From Dermatemys mawii (taxonomy: Eukaryota > Chordata > Testudines > Dermatemydidae): a DNA stretch of 64,000 bases. The position numbers and the translations under genes are program-made. This document shows positions 1 through 9,528 of this stretch, in pieces (within the stretch, counting starts at the first letter, position 1; the number at the start of each line of letters is the position of its first letter). Where the stretch lies: positions 11,301,343 to 11,365,342 of the forward strand of contig ML677358.1 of assembly GCA_007922305.1 (NCBI GenBank), read 5' to 3'. The notes beneath the pieces are model-generated. The model saw only the letters and a list, made by a program, of their open reading frames with translations. It did no database searches and was not told the origin of the DNA.

Positions 1-205
1 ACTATCATAAGGAGCTCAGTAGAGTATTATCTTAAAGTTGGTAGAAATTAATGTCAGGAAATAGGTCCATGACCTCTTGTTATAAGGTCCATCTGTTGAG
101 TCTGAAGTTGTTCTCTGTTGATGAAACTCAGGAAAAGCTGTATATATACAGTAGCTACTATTTTAACAAACGGTTCCTACAAATATATGCATATTATGAA
201 GTCAC

Positions 206-305
206 AGATATTCAGGTTAGGAGGGACCATTGTGATCATCTAGTCTGGCTTCCTTCATCACAGAGGCTATGAGGTTGAACGCAATAATTTCTGCATCGAG
301 CCCCG
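206..305 (-). mobile_element. CR1 LINE, 3'-end fragment
   Basis: The plus strand reads as the reverse complement of a CR1 3' tail: 'gggaccattgtgatcatcta' followed by 'gtctggcttcc' matches the block near the end of the copy at 28163-29112 ('cagactagataattgtgatg', 'atctcttgtggtctga'), inverted. CR1 elements are 5'-truncated non-LTR retrotransposons, so an isolated 3' end is typical. The boundary on the right is vague because similarity fades after about position 305. No coding part is present. Confidence 0.6.
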
Positions 306-1029
306 AATGATGATTTAGCACTATTCAGAGAGAGGATGAAAACTATTAAAGGCAAATCAATCTATTCAACTGTCCCTTTAATTTAGGAGCAGAATTTTAA
401 CAAGAGTCTCCCAACATCTTCCAACAGTTGAGTCCCTTTGCTTTCATTCTGAGCCCTTCCAAAAATTATCCTTACGCTGAGATGTATCATTCTTCTTCCA
501 GCTAAAATGTTTGAAGAAAGTTTAATCATCTGTTTGGGTTTTTTTTAGTTTTCCAAATGGAGTTGTCTGGGAAATATTCTTTTTTCCCCCCGCTCTGTGA
601 AAAATTTCAGTGAAGATAACCTTTTTTCACGGTGGTCAACTTTTTTTGATTTTTTGGTGGGGAGGAAAAGGGGAATTGGTTGTCACAGAACCAAAAGTAA
701 ACAAACGTTTTAAAGTTCAACTTTTTGACAACTGAAAACGAAAATATATTTTGATTTTTTTTGACAAAAAAGCATTCAGAATTTTTGAAGAAAAAATAAT
801 TTTCTTGCAAAAATTTTCTTTTTCTTTGCCGAAGAAAAAGAAACATTTTTATGGGAAAAAATGTGCATACCTCTATATCTAAACATTAGCAAAGAGACTT
901 TTTAAAAGGATTTCTCAAATGTCTTTCTGCTTAAATTACATAAATGGTTTTGTTTAGTTAGTTCAGATTTCAAATGTGTATAATCAATAGTGACAAAGGC
1001 ACACATAATGCTAAAGGATTCCAATAATG
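306..1029. other. AT-rich stretch, no gene; T/A-run-rich core
   Basis: No supported gene. Positions 537-860 are packed with T and A runs (for example 'caactttttttgattttttg'), resembling the interior of the TIR element at 18220-18574, but without recognisable terminal repeats. A 79-codon minus-strand frame across it is Phe/Lys-rich and is a by-product of those runs. The remainder is featureless. Confidence 0.5.
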
Positions 1030-2117
1030 GCACAGTGAGTACACTTGTAAAGTTTGCAGATGATACCAAGCTGGGAGAGGTTGTATGTGCTTTGGAAGAC
1101 AGAATTAAAATTCAAAATGATCTTGACAACCTGGAGAAATGATCTCAATTAAATAGGATGAAATTCAATAAAGACAAATGCGTAGTATTACACTTAAGAA
1201 AGAATAATCAATTGAATAAGTACAAAATGGGAAATAACTGCCTAGAAAGGCGTACTGCAGAAAAGGATCTGGGGTTATAGTGTATCACAAACTAAATATG
1301 GATTAAGAGTGTAATAACCTTGCAACAAAAAACCCAAAGAGCAAACATCTGGAATGTACTACCAAGAGTATTGTAAGTAAGACACAAGAAATAATTTTTC
1401 CACTCTACTCAACAGTGACAGGGTCTCAATTGTAATAGTGGGTCCAGTTCTGGGCACCACATTTCAGGAAAGATGTGAATAAATTGTAGAAAATACAGAG
1501 GAGAGCCATAAAAATGATTAATGGTCTAGAACAGCGCTGTCCAATACGTTCGCCACTAGCCACATGTGGCCAATAGGCTACTGAATTGTGGCTGATGCAT
1601 GTGGCTTTTTTATAATGTGGTTAATAAGAAAAATTCAAAATCACAAGTGTGGCTAGCATTGAATCTCTATTGGACACCACTGGTCTAGAAAATGTGACCT
1701 ATGAGGAGAGATTTGAGGGAAAAAAAGGGAGTTTGCTTAGTCTGGAGAAGAGAGAACTGTGGGGTACATAACAGCCTTCAAATACATAAAATGTTAGTTT
1801 ATAAAGAGGAGGATGACAAATTGTTCTCCTTAGCCACCCAGGACAGGACAAGTAGTAATGGGCTTAAATTGAAGCAAGGGAGATTTAAACTAGACATTAG
1901 GGAAAACTTCCTAATAGTAAGGGTAGTTAAGCGCTGGAACAAATTACCTAGGGAGGTTGTGGAATCTACGTCACTGGAGTTTTTAAAAACATGTTAGACA
2001 AACACCTGTCAGGGATGGTCTATCTACATAAAACTTTGTCTGGCTTCAATGCAGAGGAATGGATTAGAAGACCTATCAAGGTTCCTTCCAGTCCTATGTT
2101 TCTAGGATTCCATGATT
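1030..2117 (+). mobile_element. CR1 LINE, 5'-truncated, decayed, with nested hAT
   Basis: The sequence enters in the reverse-transcriptase region: one frame reads STLVKFADDTKLGE, with the FADD form of the catalytic motif at 1053-1064. It continues through the degraded C-terminal part of ORF2, with several stops and frameshifts, and into a 3' UTR ending in a CR1-like tail ('ctaggattccatgatta') near 2117. Late in the element a 98-codon open stretch (1701-1997) contains WNKLPREVVES, typical of the CR1 C-terminal region. The element is interrupted at 1532-1682 by a hAT insertion with an 8-bp duplication; removing the insert and one copy of the duplication restores continuous CR1 order. It is 5'-truncated and cannot encode an active protein. 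Confidence 0.85.
1532..1682. mobile_element. Non-autonomous hAT transposon nested in CR1
   Basis: The element starts 'cagcgctgtccaata' and ends 'tattggacaccactg', giving terminal inverted repeats with 13 of 15 matching. It is flanked by a perfect 8-bp target-site duplication 'gtctagaa' (1524-1531 and 1683-1690), the duplication length of hAT transposases. The 151-bp interior has no coding capacity, so mobilisation needed a transposase in trans. It is younger than the CR1 copy it interrupts. Confidence 0.9.
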
Positions 2118-2561
2118 AATCTGATGTTGCTTATGTGACTTACTGGTGGGTGGGGAGCAAAGACACATACTCATCTAGTGGGGTTGCACACATGTTTTGC
2201 CAAATTTTGAAATAATAAAAGTCTAAATGTGTTTCCATGGTAGCGTGGAGTTGTGCTCCTGTTAGCTTTATTTCACTAAAAATATGCTCATGAATGTTGT
2301 GAGAGATCTTAAACACAGAGAAGTCCGGAAATTCAAAGTTATGGCTTTTGCAACAACTATATGCCACACATACTTTATAAATTTATTCAGGGCCAAATCC
2401 TCCATGAGAGAATCTGTTTAAACATAACAAAACTACTGTGGTTCCATACTACCTACAGTTTCAAGGCAGTGTTCCCCACAGATCAACCAATGAATCTTTT
2501 TGTGTAGAAAGCTCATAGTAAGGATTAAGGTACAATGAACTAAGACCACTTTACCGCTGAG
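2118..2561. other. No recognisable feature
   Basis: Ordinary AT-rich DNA between a CR1 and a small inverted-repeat element. The short open frame on the minus strand has no recognisable motif and no supporting signal. Confidence 0.5.
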
Positions 2562-2672
2562 TTAGAGCATCCACATGGGTGTTTAATGTGCTTTAAATTA
2601 CTTGCATTGACTTCATGGTTTTAGTTGATTTGCCTTAACTTTCCTGAGGGTCTCAATGTAGACGTGCTCTAA
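2562..2672. repeat. Small inverted-repeat element (MITE-like)
   Basis: The ends 'ttagagcatccaca' and 'tgtagacgtgctctaa' are imperfect inverted repeats about 111 bp apart. A 'gtagacgtgctct'-type terminus resembles the palindromic elements with 'gtgtagacataccc' ends seen at 19340-19611 and 47914-48176. I could not find a convincing target-site duplication, so boundaries are approximate. Confidence 0.5.
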
Positions 2673-2767
2673 GTGTGTAGTAGCAACCAGCTGCACAGGG
2701 ACAATGCAGGTGCTGTGTACGCCGCCAGGGGAAAGGTCTTTTACTCCCAGCCGGCTACCACATACAG

Positions 2768-3525
2768 CAGCGGTCTCCAACCTTTTTAAGCACAAGATCA
2801 CTTTTTGAATTTAAGTGCAGCTCAGGATCTACCCCGCCCCTTCCCCAAAGTCCCCTCCCTGCTCACTCCATCCCTGCTTCCTCTGTTGGTCACTCTCCCC
2901 CACCCTCACTCACTTTCACTGTTCTGGGGTGCAGGAGGGGTGCAAGCTTTGGGAGGGGGGTTGAGTGCAGGAGAGGGCTCTGGGATGGGCAGGGGACTAG
3001 GGTGCTGGAGGGGTTTTGGGGTGCTGGCTCTGGGAGGGGGCTCAGGGCTGGGACAGGAGATTGGGGTACAGGAGGGGTGTAGGCTCCTGCTGGGCGGTGC
3101 TTACATTGGGCGGCTCCCGTGTGGCGGTGCAGCGGGGCTAGGGCAGGCTCCCTGCCTACCCCAGCCCCATACTACTCCCGGGAGCTTCTGATACATTTTT
3201 GTGGTCCCTAGTGGGGGCAGTGGGTCTCTGCATGCTACTCTTCCCTGCAAGCACTGCCACTCCCATTGGCTGCAGTTTCCATTTCCCAGCCAATGGGAGC
3301 TATGAGGTGGAGTCTACAGGCAGGAGCAGTGTGCTGAGACCTCCTATCTCCCACACACGCAGGGATGTGCTGGCTGCTTCCAGGAGCAGCACGGGGCCAG
3401 GGAAGGCAAGGAGCCTGCCTTAGCCCCATTGCGCCACTGGACTTTTAGCAGCCAGAGACTGCGATCGACTTTCAGAGGCTCCGTAATCGACCAGTCAATT
3501 GCGATCTACTGGTTGATGACCACTG
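2768..3525. mobile_element. Non-autonomous hAT transposon, 758 bp
   Basis: Terminal repeats are 'cagcggtctccaacc' and 'ggttgatgaccactg' (imperfect inverted repeats), with a perfect 8-bp duplication 'acatacag' at 2760-2767 and 3526-3533. The interior is GC-rich, with a G-rich segment of loose repeats around 2930-3080 built on 'gggctg/ggaggggttt'-like units. Open frames inside it (for example 2805-3191) are Gly/Leu-rich by-products of that composition; no transposase domain is visible. The exact duplication sets both ends. Confidence 0.92.
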
Positions 3526-6074
3526 ACATACAGCATCTCTGGATAAAGTATTTTGCTTAGGCTTTGCACACGGAGCCAGAATTTTACATGAAGGAATTAA
3601 AGTTAATACTAAAGGGCCTGATCCTGCCAACGCTATTGAGCAGAAATCGTGATCCTGTGCCTTTGACTTCAATGGGAACCAGATTGGGGCAATAGTTATT
3701 ACTACTTTGAGTCATTCAAGTAACTTCAGGGATAAGATTACTCATATGCATAAATGTGTGCATAATTAGAGCAAATATGTACAATAACTGAGAATACCAC
3801 ATACGCACAAGAAAGCCAAGATATGATAACTGTGGAAATGGGAGCACTGAATACATCATTATACTTTTCTGCATGTATAAATCTCAGTCATAATGTTGCA
3901 TTAGCATAGTTTTTGAAATGGACATATAATTAAACCTGAAATTTTACATTGGGCTTCTCTCATTTCTGGCAATATTTTGCAAAATGAATTGGTTCTTTTG
4001 CTGTAGCAAGCAATGGTCCAATATGGTCGTCTCTGGGAAGATAGCTATTGATTGTCTTTTTAGTACAATCCATTTTTCTTTTGGGCAAAGACAGAAGGGT
4101 GGTTGCATATAATGGCCCAGTAGCCGTTACTCTTCTATGAGAACAAAGCACCTCAGTGCACCTTGGAGAAGTCTGCATTATATATGCTTGATCGGGTTGG
4201 TGTGGGGGGTATTTTTTTTAAGGGCTGACTAAATTTTAATGGCATGAACTGATGACCTTCCAATACTGTTAAGACTTTAAAGCATTCAGTTAAAATGAAC
4301 GCTCTTAAAATAAATATTTCCACATCCTTTGTTGAAAAATATGAAATGTAGTTGAAGGTAATTTTAAACATTTTATTTAAATCACCTCCTATGGTACCTG
4401 GATACTGAGCTGATTGGATTGACTTTCTGGATTGCTTTTCTAAACGGTGAATCATTTCTTTTGTACTAACTTCACAATCTATATTTTTCCTCACGTTTTT
4501 CATAGTCATATGGTTCTCCGTTTATAAACTGTACAACAGCTAATTGCATTGGTGCTTCCAGAGAAGGGCACTGTGGTGACTGAGGAGGGTTGCAGTATGG
4601 ATGGATTAGGTTTTGATGATTCACAGTGAATCAACACTACTACAGACATGACAGATTTGCTGTGGCGGGGTAGAGGTCAGTCTAATGTGCATGTTGTCAA
4701 CAAACTTCTTAACAGAGGGGCCCAGTTCCTGCACTGGTGTAACTCCAGTCATTGAAATTGCATTAGGTCTAAATTTGGCCCTTAGTAGTTTAGAGACAGA
4801 AGTGAAGTTATTTCTGATTTGCTGATTTTTTTTTTATTTGCATGCAGAAGGTGAAATTTGTAAATGCATTACTTGCAGTTGCAATTAATGTCATTTAGAT
4901 GCCTAAACACCTATTATGTCATTGCAATATTGTAGAATCTACAGTGTAAACAGATGCCTAAATAAACATCAGTTGTGCCTGCAGTTACTGCTGAGAAAAG
5001 AGACCCAGCTGAAATCGAGAAAAAACAAATAAAAGAAAGACCCATATTTTTTGTGTCAGAAATAATTTTTCCTTCAAATATGTGCTGATGGCATCCACTC
5101 CATGGTTTGAAAGCAAGCTGGCAATGGGTATCTGAGGGTTGAATTAGGCCCTTTGCTTTTTCTCAAAATACAGTGTAAGGCCTTAATTCTGTAATCAAAT
5201 ATATGTAGATGGATCTTTGTACCTGAGTAAATGGCTGAGGCCAAAACACAAACATAAGAAGTGAGTTCTTATGAATCTATGATGTGAATAACCATGTGCA
5301 TTATTGTGAATAACTGTATATATTATTGTGAATAATAAGCCCACCTGCCACAGCTCCAGGTGTTTGTAGAGGTCTGGCACATAAGGCATAGCATGAGTCC
5401 TCTCTTAATGTTACGTCTGTCATTAATCAACATTATATGGCTGAACTAATTCTATTACTTCCAGCTAAAAGTCATGTCTTCTACATTATATTAATACTTT
5501 AACCTGTTACATTTTTATATATCTATAAATTGAATAGGTTCAACTAGTTGTATATTAAACCGCAAAAATTTGAAAAAGTTAATTGAATATAAAGAATCCA
5601 ATAATAAGGAATTTCAGAAAGAGCTAAAAATCTTGACTTGATCTCTTCCTTTTAACACATGCTTGTGCGTGGCAGAATGTCAGACCAACTTCTGAACACT
5701 ATCTAAGCAGTCTTTGAATTTTCTGTCTTATGGCATTTTACGCTGAGTGATAACACCTCTCTTATGTAGAGCTGCTTGAGAATGATATACTCAGCGTAAG
5801 AAGGTGTATATGCATAATAAACAGGGCATGAAGTGGTGTCATCTGCTTGTTTATAATGACCAGTTCTTCAAACTTAGCATACACGAGCACTGTGAATAGT
5901 TATGGCTAATTTAAATGTATTGCTTTCCTGAAACGCTTGTGATAAAAATGGCTCCCGTTATTCCATTCCTGGAAAAAATCACAGTGGTGGGATATGAGGG
6001 AGGGACTACTTGCAAGAATTCGTTCATGGAGGCTCAGGTACATCATCCTGCTTGTCCTGTGGGTTTGCCTAAGG
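3526..6074. other. AT-rich DNA, no gene recognised
   Basis: About 2.5 kb without a supported gene. Two minor items occur: a piece of a dispersed sauropsid-type repeat at 4714-4790 and a small inverted repeat at 5738-5802, whose arms carry 'ttacgctgagt' and 'actcagcgtaa'. The 118-codon minus-strand frame at 4153-4509 shows no domain and no splice context. Confidence 0.5.
4714..4790. repeat. Fragment of dispersed repeat ('tgtaactccagt' type)
   Basis: The segment 'cactggtgtaactccagtca' followed by 'aaatttggccc' resembles a repeat I recall as common in reptile and bird DNA (forms such as 'gatttacactgg' and 'ctccattgaagtcaatgg'). A related piece lies at 54968-55014. Family assignment is from memory and not verified. 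Confidence 0.35.
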
Positions 6075-6311
6075 CAAGGGTTTTCAAACTTTCCCCCCTG
6101 CGGCCCCTTTCCGCGGAGGAAAAAGTCTAGCGGCCCCCAGGGGGTATGTCTGCCGAAATGCCACCGCAGAAAGCTTCCGCAGCGGCATTTTGGCGGGACT
6201 AAAATAGCCCGCCCGGGAGTTCGGCGGTCTCCCGGGCGGGTCAGTGGCGACGCCGGGGTCTCGCGCATCCCCGGGGATGGGCTCGCCCACCCCAGTTTTT
6301 GAAGACCCCTG
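6075..6311. mobile_element. Non-autonomous hAT transposon, CpG-rich, 237 bp
   Basis: The element begins 'caagggttttcaaactttc' and ends 'gtttttgaagacccctg', imperfect inverted repeats. It is bracketed by a perfect 8-bp duplication 'gcctaagg' (6067-6074 and 6312-6319). The interior is strikingly GC- and CpG-rich ('ctttccgcggaggaaa', 'gcgacgccggggtctcgcgc') against an AT-rich background. Retained CpGs and an intact duplication suggest a fairly recent insertion. Open frames crossing it on both strands are composition artefacts. Confidence 0.92.
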
Positions 6312-6340
6312 GCCTAAGGGACCCACCCTCGTATGTGGCA

Positions 6341-6480
6341 GGGAGCGTGATCTAGTGAACCGAACACTGGACTGAAAAGATCTGAGCTTTATTCCCAACT
6401 CTGGCCTGCTGTGTGACCTTGGCAAAGCCACTTTGCCCCTCTGATCCTCCTACCTCCCTTGTCCATCTTCTCTATTTAGA
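6341..6480 (+). mobile_element. MIR/CORE-SINE-like element, tRNA-derived head
   Basis: The order 'gcgtgatctagtgaaccgaa', 'cactggactgaaaagatctg', 'ttcccaactctggcctgctg', 'tgtgaccttggcaaagccac' follows the head and core of MIR-type SINEs: tRNA-like promoter region, then the 'tgtgacctTGGgcaag' core. It starts about 30 bp after the hAT element at 6075-6311. The A-box-like part is too degraded to be a tRNA gene. Confidence 0.7.
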
Positions 6481-9189
6481 TTTAAACTCCTGAATCATTT
6501 GGACTGCTCTCTCACTTTGTGTTTGTACAGCATTCCGCGCAACAGGGCTTTGATCTCAGTAATCCAAGTAAATAGCAATAATAATCCCCAGAGATCTTCC
6601 GTCCACCTGGAGGCCTGTGCCTTCACGCTGCCTCTGGTCCGTGATAGCAGTGGATGGGGGATGCTGCCTGGTAGTGCAGCTCAGTTGGAGCCACACTGCA
6701 AGGGATTCCCTGTGACTACAAATGCATACAGGGCTCCATAGAAAAAATAACAGTCCCAGGCTCTCTTGTCCTTTCAGATCTAATTTCCACAGGGATGGAG
6801 TGCACATTGCTTCCCCTCTCTCCACCCACCACCTTCTCCCCTTGACTCTCTCACTTTCCACTCCTCCTTCCATCTTAGCCCCCCCGACAAGACAATGCGG
6901 GATTCATAGGGTGGTGGTGATCCTGCCGTGGAGGCTGCTCCTCTCCTCCCCGCCTGGCCTCCCCCACGTTGCTTTGTGGAAGCGGAGATGCCCATGTGCA
7001 CAGGTATAGGGGATACAACCTGCCCTGTAATTGTGCTATGTAGCAGAGAGGTGTCAAATCAGCAACTGGCTAGGTTTTGTGATGGGAGACAGAAAGACCC
7101 GAGACTTTCATGACAGAAGACTTGAATTCTGAGTTTGCCAGGGGAATTGAGATGAGCTCTTATTCTAGCCTGTGTTTGTATGGATAGACTCCAGCGGACC
7201 TGCACCTGCTTACACCATGGCTGAATTGAGCTGTGTACATTTACGAGGCACGTCAGCACAATCTGGCATGCGTGGCAGTGTCCGTTCAACAGAGGAACAA
7301 TACTAGAATACATGGATTGTTGCAAAGCAGAACAGAGGAGCAGTGACCAGGACTGTGTGCCAAAGCTTAAATAACAGCAGCAAAGACTAGGGCCCTGATC
7401 TGACAAATTAATTCATAATCTGTTTTTAAAGAGGAAAATGTGCTTTCAAAATATCACTACTTTGAATGCCCTTTTCTGTTAGGGCATTTTTCTCTTGTTG
7501 TAGACAAGGAGAAAAATAATAGCATTTAATTCTGGAATAATTAATTCAGAAGGTAGAGTCCAATATGTATAATTAACTGACACATAGCTTGCTTATTAAT
7601 GACCTGAGATTCTAGTGCTAAATAGGTCAGTAGAAAAGGAAAGTGTCAGCTTTAATTTCATATTATGTGGAAATAAAACAGTGATTTGGAGCTGGATGGC
7701 TTCCTCCCTTATGGAAAAAGACTTGTAGAATTTAATGACAATTATATCTCTGGTATAGAATTATTTAGGTTTAAAATTGTGTATTAAATTCTGCAGGGTT
7801 TTAGGACTAAAGGACTCTACTGGTTTTGTCCACATTACGTTTTATAGGACTTTTTTCCCCGTAAGTGTGGTTTATTACAGACTTGAAACAGTATGTGTCA
7901 GATTCCTGAAAGGTGAGGAATCTATAATATATTTCTGCATGTAGATTTGTACAGTTTGAGCATTGCAGCACAGCTATAGGAAATAAAGTGATGTAGAGGA
8001 CATGCTGTTCAGTTGAAGGGACAAAAGAGAAATCTTTTTTTTTTTTTGATGAATGATAGGTTGAGAAATGAAGAACGAATCTGGAAGCTCAAGTACCTGC
8101 ACATGGCAAACAAAGAGAGAAGGACAGGCAAATCAAACCCAAACATCTGTAGTTAGGATATGCATTATTTTTTATATTAATAAAAGCCCAGATCTCCTCA
8201 ACTAAAAATAAATGTGGGCCAATTCCATTGTCAGCAGTATTAGTGAAATCCTAGGAACAATAGAATCAGTAGAGCTGAGAGCAAAATTTGTCCCTATAGC
8301 TCTAGCTACTCATTAGAGCAGGTATAAGGCACAGTGGATTTAAAAGTAGACATATTAGGCCGTATTCTGTTATGTAATAATGTGGCTGTATAGAACTGCT
8401 TATGGTTCTCTGCTCATAATGTGTTTTTTGAGGCTTTCGCATATTGGTTTTATACTTATGACCGCAGTGGGATTACACCTGATTTAAGGTAAAGGAGGAT
8501 CAGCCTTATTAGTTTAGGTTTGCTTAAATATATCAACAGATATATTGTTGTTTTCTTGCTTTTGGTTATTGGTGGAGGAAATTGTGTTAATTATTTCTGG
8601 AATAGTCTCCTTAGAATGTACAAACAGTTGGAGGTGTTAAATATACCATTATTTGTCTTCCTTCTGTGTGATCTCTGTTTGTAATGCTAAACAGCCCAGC
8701 AGAGCTGTACAGCATTATCAAATAATAGAGTATTAAGGCTGAGACTTGCCTGGCTGGGATCCACCCCCTCTTCTAAAATCATTTTTAAAAGGTCATTTCC
8801 ATTTCTCATTTTGAATGTGAACAAATGACAAGTGTTTGTTCTGAATTTGTCGTGATTTGGACAGGTCAGTCATAAGATGCAGGACTCTAGGGAGGAGGAT
8901 TGTGGTGGTCATGGTTTGAAAATTCTGTTCAAGAATTCTTTAACACATCTCATCTTAAAAATTGCTTCTCCTGGAAACTCCAAAACATCTAAGGTGAAAT
9001 CTTGGCATCACTGAAGTCAAGAGCAAAAAACACATTTTGATTTATAGGTCAAGATTTCATCCTTAGTGAATAGGGTCAAATCTGAGCCAAAGAAAGATGA
9101 AAGCTAATCAGTGGTGCATTAAGAAAATCTGAATAGTTCACCAGATTGTGGTGGACTTTTAAAAGGTGACATATGACTGGAAGTGACCT
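6481..9189. other. No gene recognised
   Basis: About 2.7 kb without recognisable genes or clear repeats. The part from 6500 to 7100 is more GC-rich and gives several overlapping short frames on both strands, which is expected of such composition. A T run sits at about 8034-8048. No splice-bounded open segment stood out. Confidence 0.45.
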
Positions 9190-9528
9190 AAAGAGCTAGA
9201 TTTTCACCAGTGTAAATCAGAATAGCTCCATGGGAGTCGATGGGGAGCCAGCGTGTCTAGAAATGATGCATTGTGCAAACTAGGAGTAAAGGTGGGAAGA
9301 GTGAGGATGGTCTCACTGGAGAAGATGAGATAGAGTTAAACATGAAAGATTTGAAAGTGTGGAAACTCACACTTAAGGCACCAAAAGTGACCTTAATTTT
9401 TTAGCCCTCTCTAGTGAGACCACTCTGTCTTCCCATCTTTACTCCTACTTTGTAAGACGCATGATTGCTGGATAAACAAGTCTATTGACTTCCACAGAGC
9501 TATGCTGATGTACACAAGATTTAGCCCT
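9190..9528. repeat. Large palindrome / foldback element, about 340 bp
   Basis: The left arm (from about 9190, 'gagctagattttcaccagtg') is the imperfect reverse complement of the right arm ending near 9528 ('gtacacaagatttagccctt'). Outer and middle sections pair well, for example 'taggagtaaaggtgggaaga' with 'tcttcccatctttactccta', and 'tggtctcactggag' with 'ctctagtgagacca'. The centre is a tight hairpin 'aagtgtggaaactcacactt' at about 9354-9373, so the whole stretch can fold. This is typical of palindromic MITEs or a fossil inverted duplication. No target-site duplication was identified. Confidence 0.8.

Noticed and set aside
2805..3429. Overlapping Gly/Leu-rich frames that might be a small gene
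   Set aside because: Entirely inside the 758-bp hAT bounded by a perfect duplication; no transposase or other domain.
6341..6360. tRNA-like head of the MIR-type SINE as a tRNA gene
   Set aside because: No cloverleaf with paired acceptor stem could be made out; the sequence continues into the SINE core.
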